64,000 nucleotides of DNA from Nymphaea colorata (Eukaryota > Streptophyta > Magnoliopsida > Nymphaeales > Nymphaeaceae). Below, one piece after another: positions 11,889-24,238 of the stretch; position 1 is the stretch's first letter; the number at the start of each line of letters is the position of its first letter. Location of the stretch: NCBI RefSeq assembly GCF_008831285.2, contig NC_045142.1, forward strand, positions 23,743,300 to 23,807,299. The letters are read 5' to 3'. The translations under genes and the position numbers were made by a program. The notes beneath the pieces are model-generated. The model saw only the letters and a list, made by a program, of their open reading frames with translations. It did not search any database and was not told the DNA's origin.

Positions 11889-14501
11889 TGCACCGAGTGT
11901 CGTCAGAATCGAATGGGGAGTTGAATCGGTGAAACTACCGATTCAGTAAGCACCCACGTCCTTCATGCAACACAGCCAGCCTCCATTGGCCAACCACCGT
12001 CCTTGAGATCGAAAGGAGGCTAACTCGCAGGCACTCGCACTAGTATTAGCCGAGAGCAGCTCGGCCCACATCCGGATGCACCACAGCAATAATACCAGCA
12101 CCTCAGAAAGTCGGACCCAAGTTAGCGGCGGAGTCAGAAAAATTCGTTAGTGGGACATTTGTTTAAAAATACTCAAATTTGGTGGAACACTTTTATATAT
12201 ATAACGTTTAAGATACTGGTGTGGGCAACCCAAGTAGTCCGAAACCAAGCTGGTGCGCCAAGTTCAAGCCCACTCGAGCTAGTGCGCATTCTGGTCCAGA
12301 CAACAGCACTTGGTATGACCCAGCGCTCAGCTCCATGCAGGTCGCCACCTCAACCAGATTTGGGACATTTGGGTGACCCCCACATGCTGGCGCCCACCTC
12401 CCATGCACTGCCAGCAGAGTTTCCATATGGTCTTCATGTGAGCCAACCACTCATGCCATTTTTAGAGTGCCACTTCAGCCGAACACATGCCACCTATGCT
12501 ATGAGCGAACCGAACACAACAACAGCTTGTGCGATACCCTCTCCTTTGTGTGCCAGATCTGTACATGTTCTGGGAACGAACCCCTCCTTAATTGACGCCG
12601 CCGTGACTAGGAAACCTCTTTAGAAGGGAATTCCAAATTTGAAGTTAGTTTTTGAATTGTTTCCTTGCAAAGGCCAGGCATCTCTGTGCTTATGTAAGCA
12701 TTGCCTTTGTTCATTGTTAGACTTGTGCAATCTGAAGAATGAAAGTTCAGTATTAGATCTCTCTCTCTCTCTCTCTCTCAGGTTTCATCATGCCTTGCAT
12801 GTCCTATCAAGAGCCACTGCCAATCGCCGGATTTGCTGCTGTTGTTTACTGTTCGCTGCAGCCATCTGGGTACCACCACCCTCTTTGCCATCCGGGTAGT
12901 ACCACCCTCTTTTCTCTGTCCCCAATGCCAAACCATGTGCCAACAGTCCACGACTATCCGGGCTAGGTCCGTGCATTGCAACTTCACCCTTGACGCGGAG
13001 CTCTCCGAGACCATACATCCACTCCGTCGACAACTCTACCCTTGACGCAGAGCTCTTCTATGGGATCGTGCAACCTAGGCCCTGATCTACTCTGTCAACA
13101 CAAAATCCAGCCCATCCGAAGATCTATACATCCTATTCAGCAGAAACAAAACAGACCTTTACGAGTCTACCCATTAAGTAGCTTTCCAACGAGATATCAC
13201 ATGCCTCAATTGGAGTCCGAACAAGAGAGTCTTCAAGAACGAGAGAGTTATCATTGATTCATCTGAAAACTGTTCTCATTTTTAGAAACTAGTTTCAAGC
13301 ATGCTTTTCCAGCAAATCATCCTAAGTTAACGGCGTCGGATCCTTGCATGCCTATACTCATTGAAAAGGTCTTGAAATTATCTTTCCAACAAGATATTAC
13401 ACGACTCAACCAAACAAAGGAATTACAATCTTTTTAATTTGGTTGACTGTGCATCGAATAGAATCGGCTTCTACGCACACCATTTGTTTGACACTCAATT
13501 TACGGCTTTCAAGTGTCTCATCTCCCTTTTTATACTCGCATCATGCTGAAACTTGAGCCAACAACTTATAATTGAAGAATCTTCCAACAATCAAAAGCAT
13601 AGCGAGCCCAAGTTGCTGCTCTTGTGAGTGTGGCCACACCCAACCATGACTACAAGGCAGTCCTACCGCCCCTGGCCGAATGTCACCCTCGAATCCTAAA
13701 AGCAGGCCTAAATAAGGCTTGCATCACTACGGCAGCCCACTAGGAGAAAGAGAGTATCATCTCCACACACTGTTCATGCATGTACTGCTTCCGTCGATGG
13801 AGTTGAAAGAAATTTTTTTTGGGCCAGCCCAAATGTCAAATCGCAAGCCTGTGTAGAATTTAGAAATGAAAAGAGAACGTATCCGCTGCATATTTGCACC
13901 ACAAACTTACTGAGTCACACACTGGGCAAACACATATTAGCAGCTGCCATCTTCTAAATGCATAATTCTCACTCCAACTGTTCATTAGCAAACAGAGCCT
14001 GGACGACAATGTTTATAAGAAAGAGGTCGAAATTATATTTCATTAACCTGTAAGTGAAAAAGAGATTGACCAAAACAGCATACCTTTTGCCAACAAGAAT
14101 TTCAATCACCAACCGGGGGTTGGACTTGAGAACTTCAATATGAAGAAATTCAATATGCCATTGCCATGTGGTCCAACCATAGCTTGTTTATACAAAGAAA
14201 GAAAGAAAAGAAAAACGAAAGAAAATGTCATGTACTCACCACAGTACAGTAAAAGATAGTACTGAACTGCCTTGGAAGTTTCTAACAAGCTCCATAACCC
14301 GAATGTACAATGTCAAAAACCTAAGCCGGTAACTATACAAACCTGGAACAACCAACAAGCACTGCGTGCACTATACAAGTATATATGAAATTATCACGTA
14401 CATTTTCCTTGAGCAGTATCTCCCATTAAGTAACAAAAGCCTTCTCAATTCAATTTTGAGAAGAAAGTTGGGACTTTCCCATCACAACGTGGCAGTTACA
14501 T
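11889..14501. other. Intergenic region with LTR-like and dispersed-repeat fragments
   Basis: No conserved gene is recognised. At 12126-12200 is a copy of the GGCGGAGTCAGAAAAATTCG repeat. A 157-codon plus-strand frame at 12150-12623 has no motif I know. The stretch 12640-12780 (TTGCCTTTGTTCATTGTTAG, then AATGAAAGTTCAGTATT and a CT run) has the texture of an LTR R/U5 region, but I could not define ends. Two similar TTTCCAAC(G/A)AGATAT phrases occur near 13185 and 13380. Confidence 0.4.
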
Positions 14502-14507
14502 TTTATT
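14502..14507 (-). terminator. Possible polyadenylation signal of VPS51
   Basis: AATAAA on the minus strand, about 370 nt past the VPS51 stop. Position and sense fit a 3' end, but such hexamers are frequent in AT-rich DNA. Confidence 0.3.
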
Positions 14508-14875
14508 CATGAATTTCTAGAAGAACCTGCCTGCAAGGTCTGCGCACGGTAAGACCATGAGCATGTGATGGAAAGAGCTCAGTTTTCAATGCCGTATTAC
14601 CCAAGAGAACACAAACGAACTGCCAAGCTCCTCTGACAGAGGTCCACACAAGCTGCATACAGCAAGGCATGTTTTACGTCATGTAAAAGGAAAACTCAGA
14701 AAATGTAAATTTTTGTGGAAGACTTTTATCCCTAACAAAATTCTGTACGCATGATCTTGGGAAATAAAGAAGAAAAGTGGTGACAGTGAAGCATGCACAG
14801 GCCAGTGTGCGAATGACCACCTGTTGGCCCGCAGAATAATGCATCGGATATTTTTCAAACCATCAGATCCATCGA

Positions 14876-17800
14876 TCAACTCTTGGACAATTTTGCCTGG
14901 ATCAGTTTCTCCAAAATAGCTGGCTCTAGAGGAATTGGATCAAGACAACGTTCTGCAGCTGCCACACAGACCTGCAAATTTGGAACAAGAAAGTAGTTGA
15001 CAAAAATAGCACGACAAACATTCATAACTGATTCAGGCTTTCAGCCGAGCATCCAAATGATGCACACCAAGAATCACCTAGGGATAGAGATTTCATTCAA
15101 AATCAAGTCAAAATAACAAAACTAAAAGGTTCTCATCAAAATGTAGCTAACATCTAAATAGAACTAATTTCCGGGATACAACACCTGTCTTTTTTTTATA
15201 TTGTACCATACCATTTCCATGAGAACTAAAGTAGATAAATCTAACACCTTGGCAGTCCACATGGGGCAATGTATTCAACTTATTTTCAGAAGGGAAATCA
15301 TTTATTCATTAGTTTTAGCTGCAAACATAACTGCTAGCAGCCAGCTGTTGGCATCTATGGTATATTGAATGCTTTCCCTCAAAATCATCTTCATCTTCCT
15401 GCTAATTCTAGAATGTTGCTAAAAGGCAAAACTCCAACATGAAACAATGATAACAGTTACAGCATACTGGAAAAATGTATTTATCTTTTTATGAATGCAA
15501 TGGCCAACCTCTAAACCAGTACGCTATGTACCCTTGCCAGAAGCGTTGCTTAGTTGGTAATTTGTGAAGCTTGGAATTTCAATAAAGTACCTCATCAAGT
15601 AGGAAATCAATAGCTGCATCATCATCAGCAATTTCTTTAAGAGGCGCTCGAAGGAACTGAATGTCCAACTGGATTTGCTGAAATCCACTGCGGTTAAAAG
15701 TCTGGAGTCTCACAAACTGTACAAAGCTTTTCAAGGAGAGTTTCACAATGGTTGAGATCACTGACTCCTGTAAACGAGCAAAAGCATTTATATTTTTTAC
15801 ATGGACATGCCTATATTCAATAACATATCCAGAAATCAGTTGCATATTACCTGCGTAAACTCAATTTTTGTGAAGATCTCCATTTTTTGCTTTAAAAGCT
15901 TAGCAAGATGACTTTCAAGCAGTTGGCTTCGAACTTGCTGTGTATTCGACCTGCTAATTTTTTCGTCCCGAAGAGGGTTACTGCGAGAGGAATTTGCACT
16001 ACCAGTGCTGTCAGAGCGATGATGCTTTGGCGTTGAGCAGCGAACTAAAATCTGCTTGACTTCGCTTTCTGCAGCTTGCAGCTGGGAACAGGAAAATATA
16101 TGATTATCAATGATGGCATATCATCTACTCATACATTCAGAGAAGAAACTTGAATTTTCCCAGTTAGGTTACAAAAATAGTTTCTCAAAAATTTAATACT
16201 ATATTCTTACTTCTACAACATGTATATTACCAATAAATACTACTGACATGAATATTCTTCTCCCTTCTTTTCAGAACATGCAAAGTGCAAGATCAAGGAC
16301 CAATCAAATTGACTAAATTCTTTTGTAACTTGTTACAACATAACATAAAATTGACAATGATGGACTACTATTGATTGGAAACACTACCTCTATACCTGGC
16401 AAGACTATGTCATTACAAAGGACATCCAGAATGGAGAAAGAGAATTCCTAAAGTATATCCATGTACTATAGATAAGGCGCTGATGATACAAATTTGTATC
16501 TATAGTTTATGGTTCTTGAATGTTTCCATTTTACCATCCTTGTCATGTTTCATCTTACTAAAACAATAACATTTTCCACTCAGGAACTAAGCTCAAGTAA
16601 TTTCTGAGAAGATTATGATTGCTCCATTGGAAGCTCCATGATTAGATATGCCTTATCTCCTGTATATTGCAAGAACTTTGAAAAGACCTAAATAATAATA
16701 ATACAGAAACCAAAAACCCAAAAATTAATTGGTAAGCCAGAGCCAAATTTAGCCATTATGATCTATGTGCTACAGTACAGGCCCACAGGGCATGGAAGAT
16801 AGTACATGTCACTATAACACCAAATATTAAAAAAAAAGAAAAAAAAAAAACTGGAAGCCAAGTAACTTTAGCTTAAAGAGCACAACGTATGATTTACCTC
16901 TTGAAGAAGCAGGTCTACGAACATGTGAACTTCTCTGGGCTCCTTATGCTGTGTAAAATTACCAATTATGAAGAAATAAGTGCCTGAACATAACATGACT
17001 TCTCTTTTCATCCTTCAGGCAGAAAAAAGGTTGATGCATTTCAATTACCTTGATCCAATTTGGTGTGGTAATCCGCTTTTTCAGAAGCAGAGATATTTTC
17101 TGTGTTTTTGTATTGACATACTGCAGAAGATGACAAAGGTAAGAAAGAGAATTTGAACTACTTAGGCCTCAGTGAAACAAATTAATCATCATGAACCTTC
17201 TACATTTCTTGAATTGATTTCAGTCCCAACATGTCCTCATATCCTTTTCTCAAAAAAATCCACCAAAATTAAAAAATCAACTAATATGCACGTAACAAAT
17301 ACCAAACTTAACAGTTGAAACTGTGCAGCATAATAAATAATAAACTTTGAGCCTTCCAGCTATTTATCCTTTTTTGTGTAAATTTAAAGCGATTTATTTA
17401 ATGGACAAATTGGAGAAGAGGTGTTATCTGCATCCTTCAAAACCAGTCATGCTCTCCACATCTAGTACATTCCTGTAATTGTATGCTACAAGTCAAGCTA
17501 ACTTTCTTTAGTCAATATTAGTAAGTTGATAACACAATGCTATTGCATACTTCATGTCATAAGGAATACATCCCACTGAATTTAGACAAATAAGAGTTAC
17601 GTGAAAGAATGAAGGTTAATTGTGTTACAATAAGGAGCTTCAGGTTTAATTATCTGAAAGATCTTATGACACGGTCTGTATGCACATGAAATTTTGATAT
17701 TAGATGAGCTGGACTTCAAGTGAAAAAGGAAAGTAAATCTTACAAGGTGTAAAAACTTTTCACCAGAAGAACGGAATATTCTGCATATCTCTGTAGGTAC

Positions 17801-20800
17801 AAATGCAGGTCCATCTTCATAATCTCTGGTACTTCCACCAGAAAAGTGAGCAGCTATTTCCTGCATATTTGATGTCGCAGAGGAAAATCTTTTAGAATGA
17901 TTAAACTTTGCAGCAGAATTAATTGAGAGTGCTATCTAAACAGCGCCAAAAGAAGATGGACAAAAAAGATTAAGGTTCAAAACTTGCCTCAGTGATTTTA
18001 GGAATTGCACTTTGTTCAATGAAAACAGAGAGCTGGGCAATTACAAGAACAAGTCCTGCAAGAACCTTGTCTCCTTGTAATCCGTCAGGCAATTTCTGAT
18101 CTTTACGTTTTGTCAGTATGTTGCCACCACAGAAGAGGATGGACCTATCATTGAGGGCCTTAAAGAAGTCCTGGAAACCTTCTTGCACCCAATCAACAAT
18201 AGAGTCTTTCAGTTTAGCTAGTAATTCAAGGTTGTCATCCAGGAGCTGTTGGAAGTCCTGCACAGGAGAAAACTTGTAGTTTTGAAGAAAAAGAAGATAA
18301 AACTGCACAAAGTGCACCCTCATCGCCACATTTTTTGAAATTGCTGCATCCAAACTCATACACTATACCCACACTTGCACCCATGTCACTTAGCACGTCG
18401 TACATTTTTGACGATCAATCGAATTGATCAGCGACTTGTAACCAGTTTATATATATGCAAGGAGATTAGATTAAGCATCCACTATTGGTACCGCGTAGTG
18501 TCTTAAAGCATTTTTTTCAAAAATCTAGCCATATAGATGGGCGTGATGTCTAAATAAGATGAGAAAGCTAATACCATTAATTTTAAATTCCTCATAAAAT
18601 CCAAATTACGCACCAGCTTTTCATAATTTGTTTCTTCAAAAACAATTTTGAGCAATCTGCATCCATCTCTAGAGCAGTATTTTGAAATGCAGGCGGAAAA
18701 GGGGCAAACCAATTCAGCAGCCCCTCGATAGGAGATAAATAGGGACAACACAATCTTTCTCTGCCTATTTGTGCGTGCGAAGTGTGTGTCTATAAGAATC
18801 AAGAAGATGCAATAGGAATATGTCAATGAAAAACCAAGCTTTCTGAATGGTAAAACAAGAGAGAAATGGAGGTTGAAACAAGTGAGGAAGGCAAAAAAGT
18901 ATGTTGGTCCAGGCTCCAGAATTAAATACAAATGAAAGAAATGATTCAAAAGAAAAGAAACCTTATCTACATAATGGTTTCAACATATTCATGATATTCA
19001 TGTATTGAGTTCATGACATCATGTAATTCAGAATGACTATCTTCTATGCAGTCAAAGGAGCATCTAGGAGCCTGCATAGCTTCCATGGGCATGTATGAAC
19101 CTGGTTCTCGCTAGTACAAAACCTAGACTGCTAGGCAGGCACCTAGGTGCATTTTATTGACTTAATGCTTTTGACATCATTCATGGCATTATGTCTGAAT
19201 TCATGTAATTCAGAATAATTTTTGTATGCTATGTAGTTGAAAGTAACCATCCAGGTGGATGAGCAGGGTATTTTTACCTAGTCTACAGAACCTAAGCAGC
19301 CACCTAGAGTGCAGTTCTTTACTTATAAATTGCTGAATATTATCTAAAGTTGAAAAAATTGAAATCAGATACAGGTTGGTCAAGGTCATAAAAGGATTAG
19401 GTCATACTAGTCAGGGATAGTTGGTTTGAGATGGTTTTGTATACATACAAATATACATCCTGACATACTCCATACCCATATTTTGTAAAGTTGTCGTGTT
19501 TGTAGCCATTCCCATGTGACTTAGCTCTCACCTAATCTTTCTCTCTCCCCCTTCTTTTTCGTTTTCCCTTTTCACACACTTCTCCACCCTACCAATTGTG
19601 GATCTTAGAAAGAGAAAGTGATTTGACTTGAAAATCCAATCACATTTTGGGACTGGTCTTACTTCACACACCCACACACATATACAAAAGTAGCTAAATG
19701 AACTAACTAGTTGGCCAGTACCAAAAAATAAGTGGATAGTTAGTGTGATAGCCCAAGTGAGATATACACACAGAAAGAGAGAAAAAGGCACCAACAGAAA
19801 GGACAAAGAAAAAGAGTAGCAAATGCACTTAAGACCCAAGAACCTACCTAATGAGTCAACTTGTAATGAACCATGGCCCCGCCAGCTAAATGATCAAGGA
19901 TTAGCTGGCTGGTCACCATCAGCCAACTAGTCACTATATTCACAAGAAAGAATATTATATGAAACATAAAAGTGTTGGGCATTATGTGTCAGTTTATACG
20001 TTCTGATTCTCAGTCTGCCTAAGCCTCAGAAGAGGTCCCACCTAGGCATTTTTGAAGGTCACTGCTTCACCTGCCTAATGCTGTTGACTACATATATTAC
20101 CTATAACCTTTACTTTATTAGTAGCTAGTGACCAGTATTCTTATTTGACATTTTTGAGTTACAGCGGTGTTGGAACACAATTTTTCATATGGGGGCAACT
20201 TGAATGTTTTAGAAAATACATCCATACCCAATAGTCTATAGTGTAATTGTTCTTATTTTATTGCATGCTAAGATTTAATTCCTTTTTCTACTTTTGGTAC
20301 TTCCAAATTTTTATTTCTTGCAAATTTTAAATGATTTTCTAGTATCATATGATATAATAGTATAAACCTGTACCACTAACCCTTTGAGAATGGCCCAGAG
20401 TGCGGACTCCATAAAATTGGCAAAATAGTTGGTAAAAGGTACAGGAAAATTGTTAATAGCAACAATGCAAGGATGAATCCATCAAGGGCCATAAGGTACA
20501 GATGAATATGAAAAGCCACTTAAACTTCATAAAAAACAAAAACTACAAAAAATGGCTTTTATTCTATCATGGACAGGTTGGTAGACTGTTTATCCAAGTA
20601 ATATGTGTTTGCACTTTGTGCTCATTTCATCAAATAGCAAATTCTACAATCGTACATACAAATAGAATATTCATTTTTCATGCAAAAGTTGATGGCAGAT
20701 AAAGCAAGTAAAGTAATTGTATTGTTGGCTTTTACATTACAGATTAATGAAGCTGTACTCATCTATTTCCGCAAACTGCACTGCTCATTGGTGCAAGTTA

Positions 20801-23800
20801 TTTGTATTTTCTTATTTAAGCCATCGACTGATTGATGATGTCTGGAGAGAAACTAAACGATGCTCCCCATAAGACATTACACAAATTGCATAAGTGCAGA
20901 AAGATGTAAGTGCACTGTCCAATCAAATGAAGCTTAGGCCACCGATAGTTGACTTCCATACAGCTAACTGAAAAGGGAGAAAATAATATAAGAGAGGGAG
21001 AAGGTACCAATAGGAGATCCATGCTTCCTTGCATCACAGCCTTTTTGCTATTCTCCAAAGCAATCTGTAGTAGATTCTCTTGCATTGCCCCTTTTTCTCT
21101 ACTATCCATCTTTGAAAGGGGATCTGCAAATGAAAGTAAGATTTTAGCCTTGCTTGTCATCTAGATTTTCCTTCACACTTCACAGAGCTACCAATGACTA
21201 AATCTGATGTTGAAGGACCATAGTGGTCATTTGGTCCTTTTTCTCTCGAGTACTTTTGCTTACTCCGACTGGTATTTTGTCTCTGTTGACTTAAGCAAAA
21301 CATACCAACATGATGCATGTCTTTTTTGTTAAAATTTAAGAATTAGCTCTAGTCTAAGTATTCATACATGTTTTTGTATGTACTGTCATATATCTTAAAC
21401 TCCTCGTAGTTTGATGTATAACTAATCCCTTGCTTCGTATGGCCTTTAAGGTCTGGTTTTTTACCTCATTTGAGATTAATTAGAAGTGTCACAGCTCTAG
21501 TTTGAGGTTTCCCCTTGTGTGATTTCTTCGAGTGACTGGTATCTTCAAGAGTGTGACTCTTGAAGTGTTTCTACTCTCAAGTTGAGGCCTGGTCTACATT
21601 TTTTCCCCTCTTATAGTGATTTAAGATGCATTAAAACAGTTGTTTCATTGCCAAAATGAATGGCCGTGACCCCTTTGTTTCTGACCCAGTAAGTGTTGGC
21701 TGCAGTATGCTACATGCTGCAATATTGCACAAAAATGGATCATAGCATCTGTTGATTTGAGATCCAATAGCGATAGAAAATAAATGTATGTGGTTATGGG
21801 TAAGGATGTGAATGCATTGGATTCAAAATGGGGGTTTTGTCAACTTTTTGTTTCTCTCTCTCTCTCTCTCTCCCCCCACCACACACACACACACACACAC
21901 ACACACCCCGTTCTTGGGTGTTCATCCCAAAGTTTTTTAAGTTTTCATCGTTCAGAATTTATTTCAGCAACTTCAGGTGAATTGCATAACAAAAATGATA
22001 CAAAAAATTCTATAGACTGCAACAATTTGGGTTAATTGATCGTTATTTTTAGCTTAAAATAGAAAATGTAAGTTTTGAATGCAGAGAAAATCAAGGTTCA
22101 AAATCAGCCTGCCTTTTTCGGTAAGGAACCAAGAAGAATATTTCACCCAATACTGGTTGGTATGCACAAGTATTTATAACATCATTTTCAGTTTAACACA
22201 ATCTGATTCCCATTTTCAGCAATCCTGGATATAATAGTTTACTGTTTATGTCCCTATGTCCCCTTCTGATTGAACTAACTGGTAACATGTAACAGCCTCT
22301 ATAAGCATCTAGGTATCTCACTATATGGATGAACAAAAAAATTACCTATATCATAATAACATGCTACTTTTCATTGCCTACTGGTTTAACCAGTTTTCTG
22401 TTTCTTAGTATTTAATTTTTTATTTGTATGTTCCTTTTCTATATTAGTTGCATGTGTCTTTCATTACTAGTAAAGTTCTTTTCATATTTTTGTTATTTAT
22501 ATTTAAATTCTTGAGTGCTAAGGTCGTCCTATGATTCATCAAAGAAACCTAGGCCAGCTTCACCTTTCTCATGAATTCAACATGCACGACGACTGTTACT
22601 TGTGATCATGATATAAACATGCTCAGGTTAGTTTTATAACAAACATGTAGTCAAAAACTATGTCACATGGGTACAGGCATAAGTGTGGAGCATTTACCAA
22701 AAACTTGAGTGCAGGGACATAGCTATTGCTTGTGTTTGTAGTGTGTACAAATATATGCATATAAAATTTAAGCAAATAGACAATGCATTCACGAATTATA
22801 TATCATATTTTAAAACAACCAACATACTAAAATATGCACAATAAAAATGGATTGCATTTATCTACAGAAACTGAAAATAAAATAAAATGATAAATAGTCA
22901 AAATATGTTTTGATTTACATAAAATAGACATGAATTTCAGTTTTGTTTCCTTAAAATGTAAACTAAGCAGACTTGAGCTTAAGAATTTTCGTTGTATGTC
23001 TCCTTAAGACAGTTGAAATTGCTTTCAGTTCAGCAATTTTTTAGATTTAGAATCTCTGAAACCAGAGAGAGAGAGAGAGAGAGAGAGAGATCAGTTCCAA
23101 GACAGAAAGATATAGCATAGTGAGCAAGAGGGGTTCTCAGCAATGACCTGTTATCATCTTCAATATGTGTACAAGAGATAGAGAGAGAGAGAGAGATGTG
23201 GCAGTTGGAGGAGGTCGCCACTGCTGGGAGGAGGAAGAGAAACAAAGAGGGTTGGACTGGACCTTTTTCATGGTTACTTTTTAAAATATTAATCAATTTT
23301 AACTCTAAAAGGTTGACGAGAATGGACTCAACCAAAGTAGAGCGAATCCAAATTGGCCATGAGTGTGTCGCCCAAACCCGACACATCATTAATCATGTCC
23401 ACAGCAAGACTATCATGCGCCCGTGTCCGCATCTATGTCCCGCTGTGCTGACACAGGTATGATACCCTTTTGGGCAAGTCCATGTACAACTCAGTCATAG
23501 TGAATTCTATAGAATCAAGTGCCATACTGTACCTGAGCTTTTATATTTTCAAGTTTCAACAAAACAGACGGTCAAACTTAAAGCAACCACAGGACAAAAG
23601 TGTGTCCTTATTTCATTGAAAAATCAGAATTAACCGGGTCCAACCAATAAGAATCTCAGCATCTAATCCATAAAGTTGTAAACATAAGAAGTAGAACTGC
23701 ATTTCCCAATTGAAGAAAAAAAAGATATGGCATAGCCCAAGCAATGTCTCATCAAGTCAAAAAATTCCCTCCTTAGTAAATAGAAAACTATATATATTAT

Positions 23801-23926
23801 GTCTCCATACATGGGCAGGAAAAGGGCATTTCAAAGGCAAAAAATGTCCATGCAGGACTCAGAACTGCACCAAAATAGGACATCTCAAGTTGTACTACTG
23901 CAATGGACCATCATACCTGCTCATGG

Positions 23927-23976
<50 letters not shown>

Positions 23977-24207
23977 GCAAAATAAAACCTTTACCTGAAA
24001 CTTGATGCAATAGCCGAGTGAATGAGCTGGTGACATACTGGTTCACAACAGAACGAATTGCCTGCAGAGCTACATAAGTTAATGGATGAGACAGGAAGCA
24101 AATGACAAAAAGAAAGATTTCACAATAATGTAGAACAATAACATGAGACGGTTATCAATTTGAGGCTTCAGAGAAGTGCATGCATGCACGTGTGTGTGTT
24201 TGTGTGT

Positions 24208-24238
<31 letters not shown>

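Noticed and set aside
12150-12623. 157-codon plus-strand open frame
   Set aside because: No recognisable domain. Proline/serine-rich chance-like composition in a repeat-derived region.
17970-17987. VPS51 ending at ASFEP-stop (read-through of exon 14)
   Set aside because: Downstream exons 15-20 are intact and conserved, and the GC donor restores the family sequence.
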